From Caballeronia megalochromosomata (GTDB taxonomy: Bacteria > Pseudomonadota > Gammaproteobacteria > Burkholderiales > Burkholderiaceae), in assembly GCA_001580565.1 (NCBI GenBank), contig LRBF01000093.1:1-37037 (forward strand): a stretch of DNA of 37,037 nucleotides. Direction: 5' to 3'. The translations under genes and the position numbers were made by a program. The notes beneath the pieces were generated by a model, which was given only the letters and a program-made list of their open reading frames with translations, searched no databases and had not been told where the DNA came from. Below, in pieces: positions 36,203 through 37,037 of the stretch (position 1 is the first letter of the stretch; the number at the start of each line of letters is the position of its first letter).

Positions 36203-36843
36203 TGGCATCGAACGAAAGCTCCATCCGCGAAGAGATTTGCGTCATCGGCAAGAGCCTTTACGAGCGCCGTTATACGGTTGGCAGCGCGGGCAATATCAGC
36301 GCGCGCCTCGACGATGGCTGGCTCATCACGCCGACCGACGCGTGCCTCGGCCGCTTGGATCCCAACGACATCGCCAGGGTCGATCTCCAGGGCAATCATG
36401 TTTCGGGCGGACGGCCGTCGAAGACGCTGGCGCTGCATCGCCGCATCTACGAGAACAATGTTGAGGCGCGGGGCGTCGTGCATACGCATTCGACGCATCT
36501 GGTTGCGCTGACGCTCGCGGGCGTCTGGAAGAAGGACGATGTCCTGCCGCCGATCACGCCGTACTACGTGATGAAGGTGGGCCATGTTCCGCTGATTGCG
36601 TATCGCCGTCCGGGCGATGCGGCGGTGGCGGAGGAAGTGGCGGCGCTGGCGTCGAAGGTGCGCGCGGTGTTGCTGGAGCGCCTCGGGCCGGTGGTATGGG
36701 AGAAGTCGGTGTCGCACGCGAGTTACGCGCTGGAGGAACTGGAAGAAACGGCGCGGCTATATTTATCGACGATGCCGCGCCCCGAACCGTTACCGGAGGA
36801 AGCGATCGAGGATTTGAGAACCACGTTCGGCGCCCGCTGGTAA
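36202..36843 (+). CDS. otnC: 3-oxo-tetronate 4-phosphate decarboxylase (class II aldolase family)
   Basis: The 213-residue enzyme is a class II aldolase/adducin-domain protein: YTVGSAGNISARL and WLITPTDACLGRL at the start, ARGVVHTHSTHLVALTL with His residues for the metal, and a later KVGHVPLIAY. In the threonate pathway OtnC decarboxylates 3-oxo-tetronate 4-phosphate to dihydroxyacetone phosphate, which enters glycolysis. The ATG at 36202 overlaps the otnK stop codon by one base; a GTG at 36199 is also possible. It is the last gene here. The isomerase OtnI, which normally works between LtnD and OtnK, is not adjacent. Confidence 0.93.
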   Translation: MASNESSIREEICVIGKSLYERRYTVGSAGNISARLDDGWLITPTDACLGRLDPNDIARVDLQGNHVSGGRPSKTLALHRRIYENNVEARGVVHTHSTHLVALTLAGVWKKDDVLPPITPYYVMKVGHVPLIAYRRPGDAAVAEEVAALASKVRAVLLERLGPVVWEKSVSHASYALEELEETARLYLSTMPRPEPLPEEAIEDLRTTFGARW

Positions 36844-36873
36844 AAAAAGCCCGAAAAACCCCGAAAAAGCCCG
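36844..36873 (+). repeat. Three tandem 10-bp units
   Basis: AAAAAGCCCG, AAAAACCCCG and AAAAAGCCCG follow each other directly after the otnC stop codon. This may be slippage-generated; no function is evident. Confidence 0.8.
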
Positions 36874-36874
36874 A

Positions 36875-36897
36875 CGGCAGCGCATAGCGCATTGCCG
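36875..36897 (+). terminator. Likely terminator of the threonate operon
   Basis: CGGCA-GCGC pairs with GCGC-TGCCG around ATA, with two unpaired bases (AT) in the right arm. It runs into GAACTCTTTCG, so the T-run is weak. Confidence 0.5.
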
Positions 36898-36910
36898 GAA
36901 CTCTTTCGTG

Positions 36911-37037
36911 CTGAACCAGCGCCCTAAACGTTATGGCGAGTCAGACCGTGCGCGATCCAAGCCCGGTGAGACCTACGAGGGCACTCGCTACAGCCGGGCC
37001 ATTAGGTCGATCGCCAGTGCCGCGGCCGGCGTGAGGC
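36911..37037. repeat. Dispersed structured repeat, right copy (cut by window end)
   Basis: This is ungapped with bases 36-162. GCCCGG (36961-36966) pairs with CCGGGC (36994-36999), CGAG pairs with CTCG around GGCA inside that loop, and GACCT (36970-36974) in the loop can pair with AGGTC (37004-37008) downstream. In the left copy the A-T pair of that second helix is G-C, a compensatory change. The element continues past the window. Confidence 0.8.

Noticed and set aside
36844..36873. CRISPR-like array
   Set aside because: Units are 10 bp with no spacers, only three copies and no cas genes.

Overview
The window looks like chromosomal DNA from a high-GC betaproteobacterium, most likely a Burkholderiaceae member of the Paraburkholderia/Caballeronia kind. 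This rests on very GC-rich third codon positions, on the gene families present (L-threonate/otn genes, an RbsA-type sugar ABC cluster, DUF748, DUF1254/1214, DUF29), and on a dispersed repeat carried at both ends. The genus is an inference.

Layout. 1-362: a dispersed, strongly structured repeat. 363-3102: a hotdog thioesterase converging on a copper P-type ATPase (copA), which has a textbook CueR/MerR-type promoter. 3416-9296: a DUF1254/DUF1214 lipoprotein, a terminator, a 1233-residue AsmA-like DUF748 envelope protein and a DUF29 protein. 9333-10901: a 14-helix DHA2 efflux pump. 11015-11705: a mazEF toxin-antitoxin module with a consensus promoter. 11747-15935: two stand-alone amino-acid periplasmic binding proteins, a methionine-type aminotransferase and a LysR regulator. 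16269-18727: a MarR regulator and an SDR-thiolase operon that carry the same perfect 12-bp palindrome. 18737-19156: a YciI/DGPF protein. 19321-26093: one long LacI-headed operon (lacI, sugar ABC ATPase, permease, binding protein, TIM-barrel isomerase, Gfo/Idh/MocA dehydrogenase), a complete uptake and first-steps route for a sugar or polyol that I cannot name.

26094-28262 is an AT-richer insert with a peptidoglycan amidase that lacks a signal peptide, a convergent small exported protein, and a YdcF-like protein. 28346-31455 returns to core genes: gnd, a GIY-YIG-like small protein and a panE-type reductase. 31502-32831 is a second AT-richer islet. It holds a compact three-gene operon that I do not recognise: a 47-residue peptide gene overlapping by ATGA a gene with one copy of a Cys-containing module of about 75 residues, followed by a paralogue with two copies. 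This is the best candidate in the window for something undescribed. 32882-33220 is a thioredoxin-like protein. 33266-36843 is a FadR-type regulator with ltnD, otnK and otnC for L-threonate breakdown to dihydroxyacetone phosphate; the isomerase OtnI is not in the window. The right edge enters a second copy of the dispersed repeat.

Most genes are ordinary accessory metabolism arranged in tight operons with ATGA overlaps. The sequence supports local regulatory logic in five places: CueR on copA, MarR on itself and the SDR-thiolase operon, LacI on its own operon, a FadR-type site upstream of the threonate operon, and repeats around the mazEF promoter.
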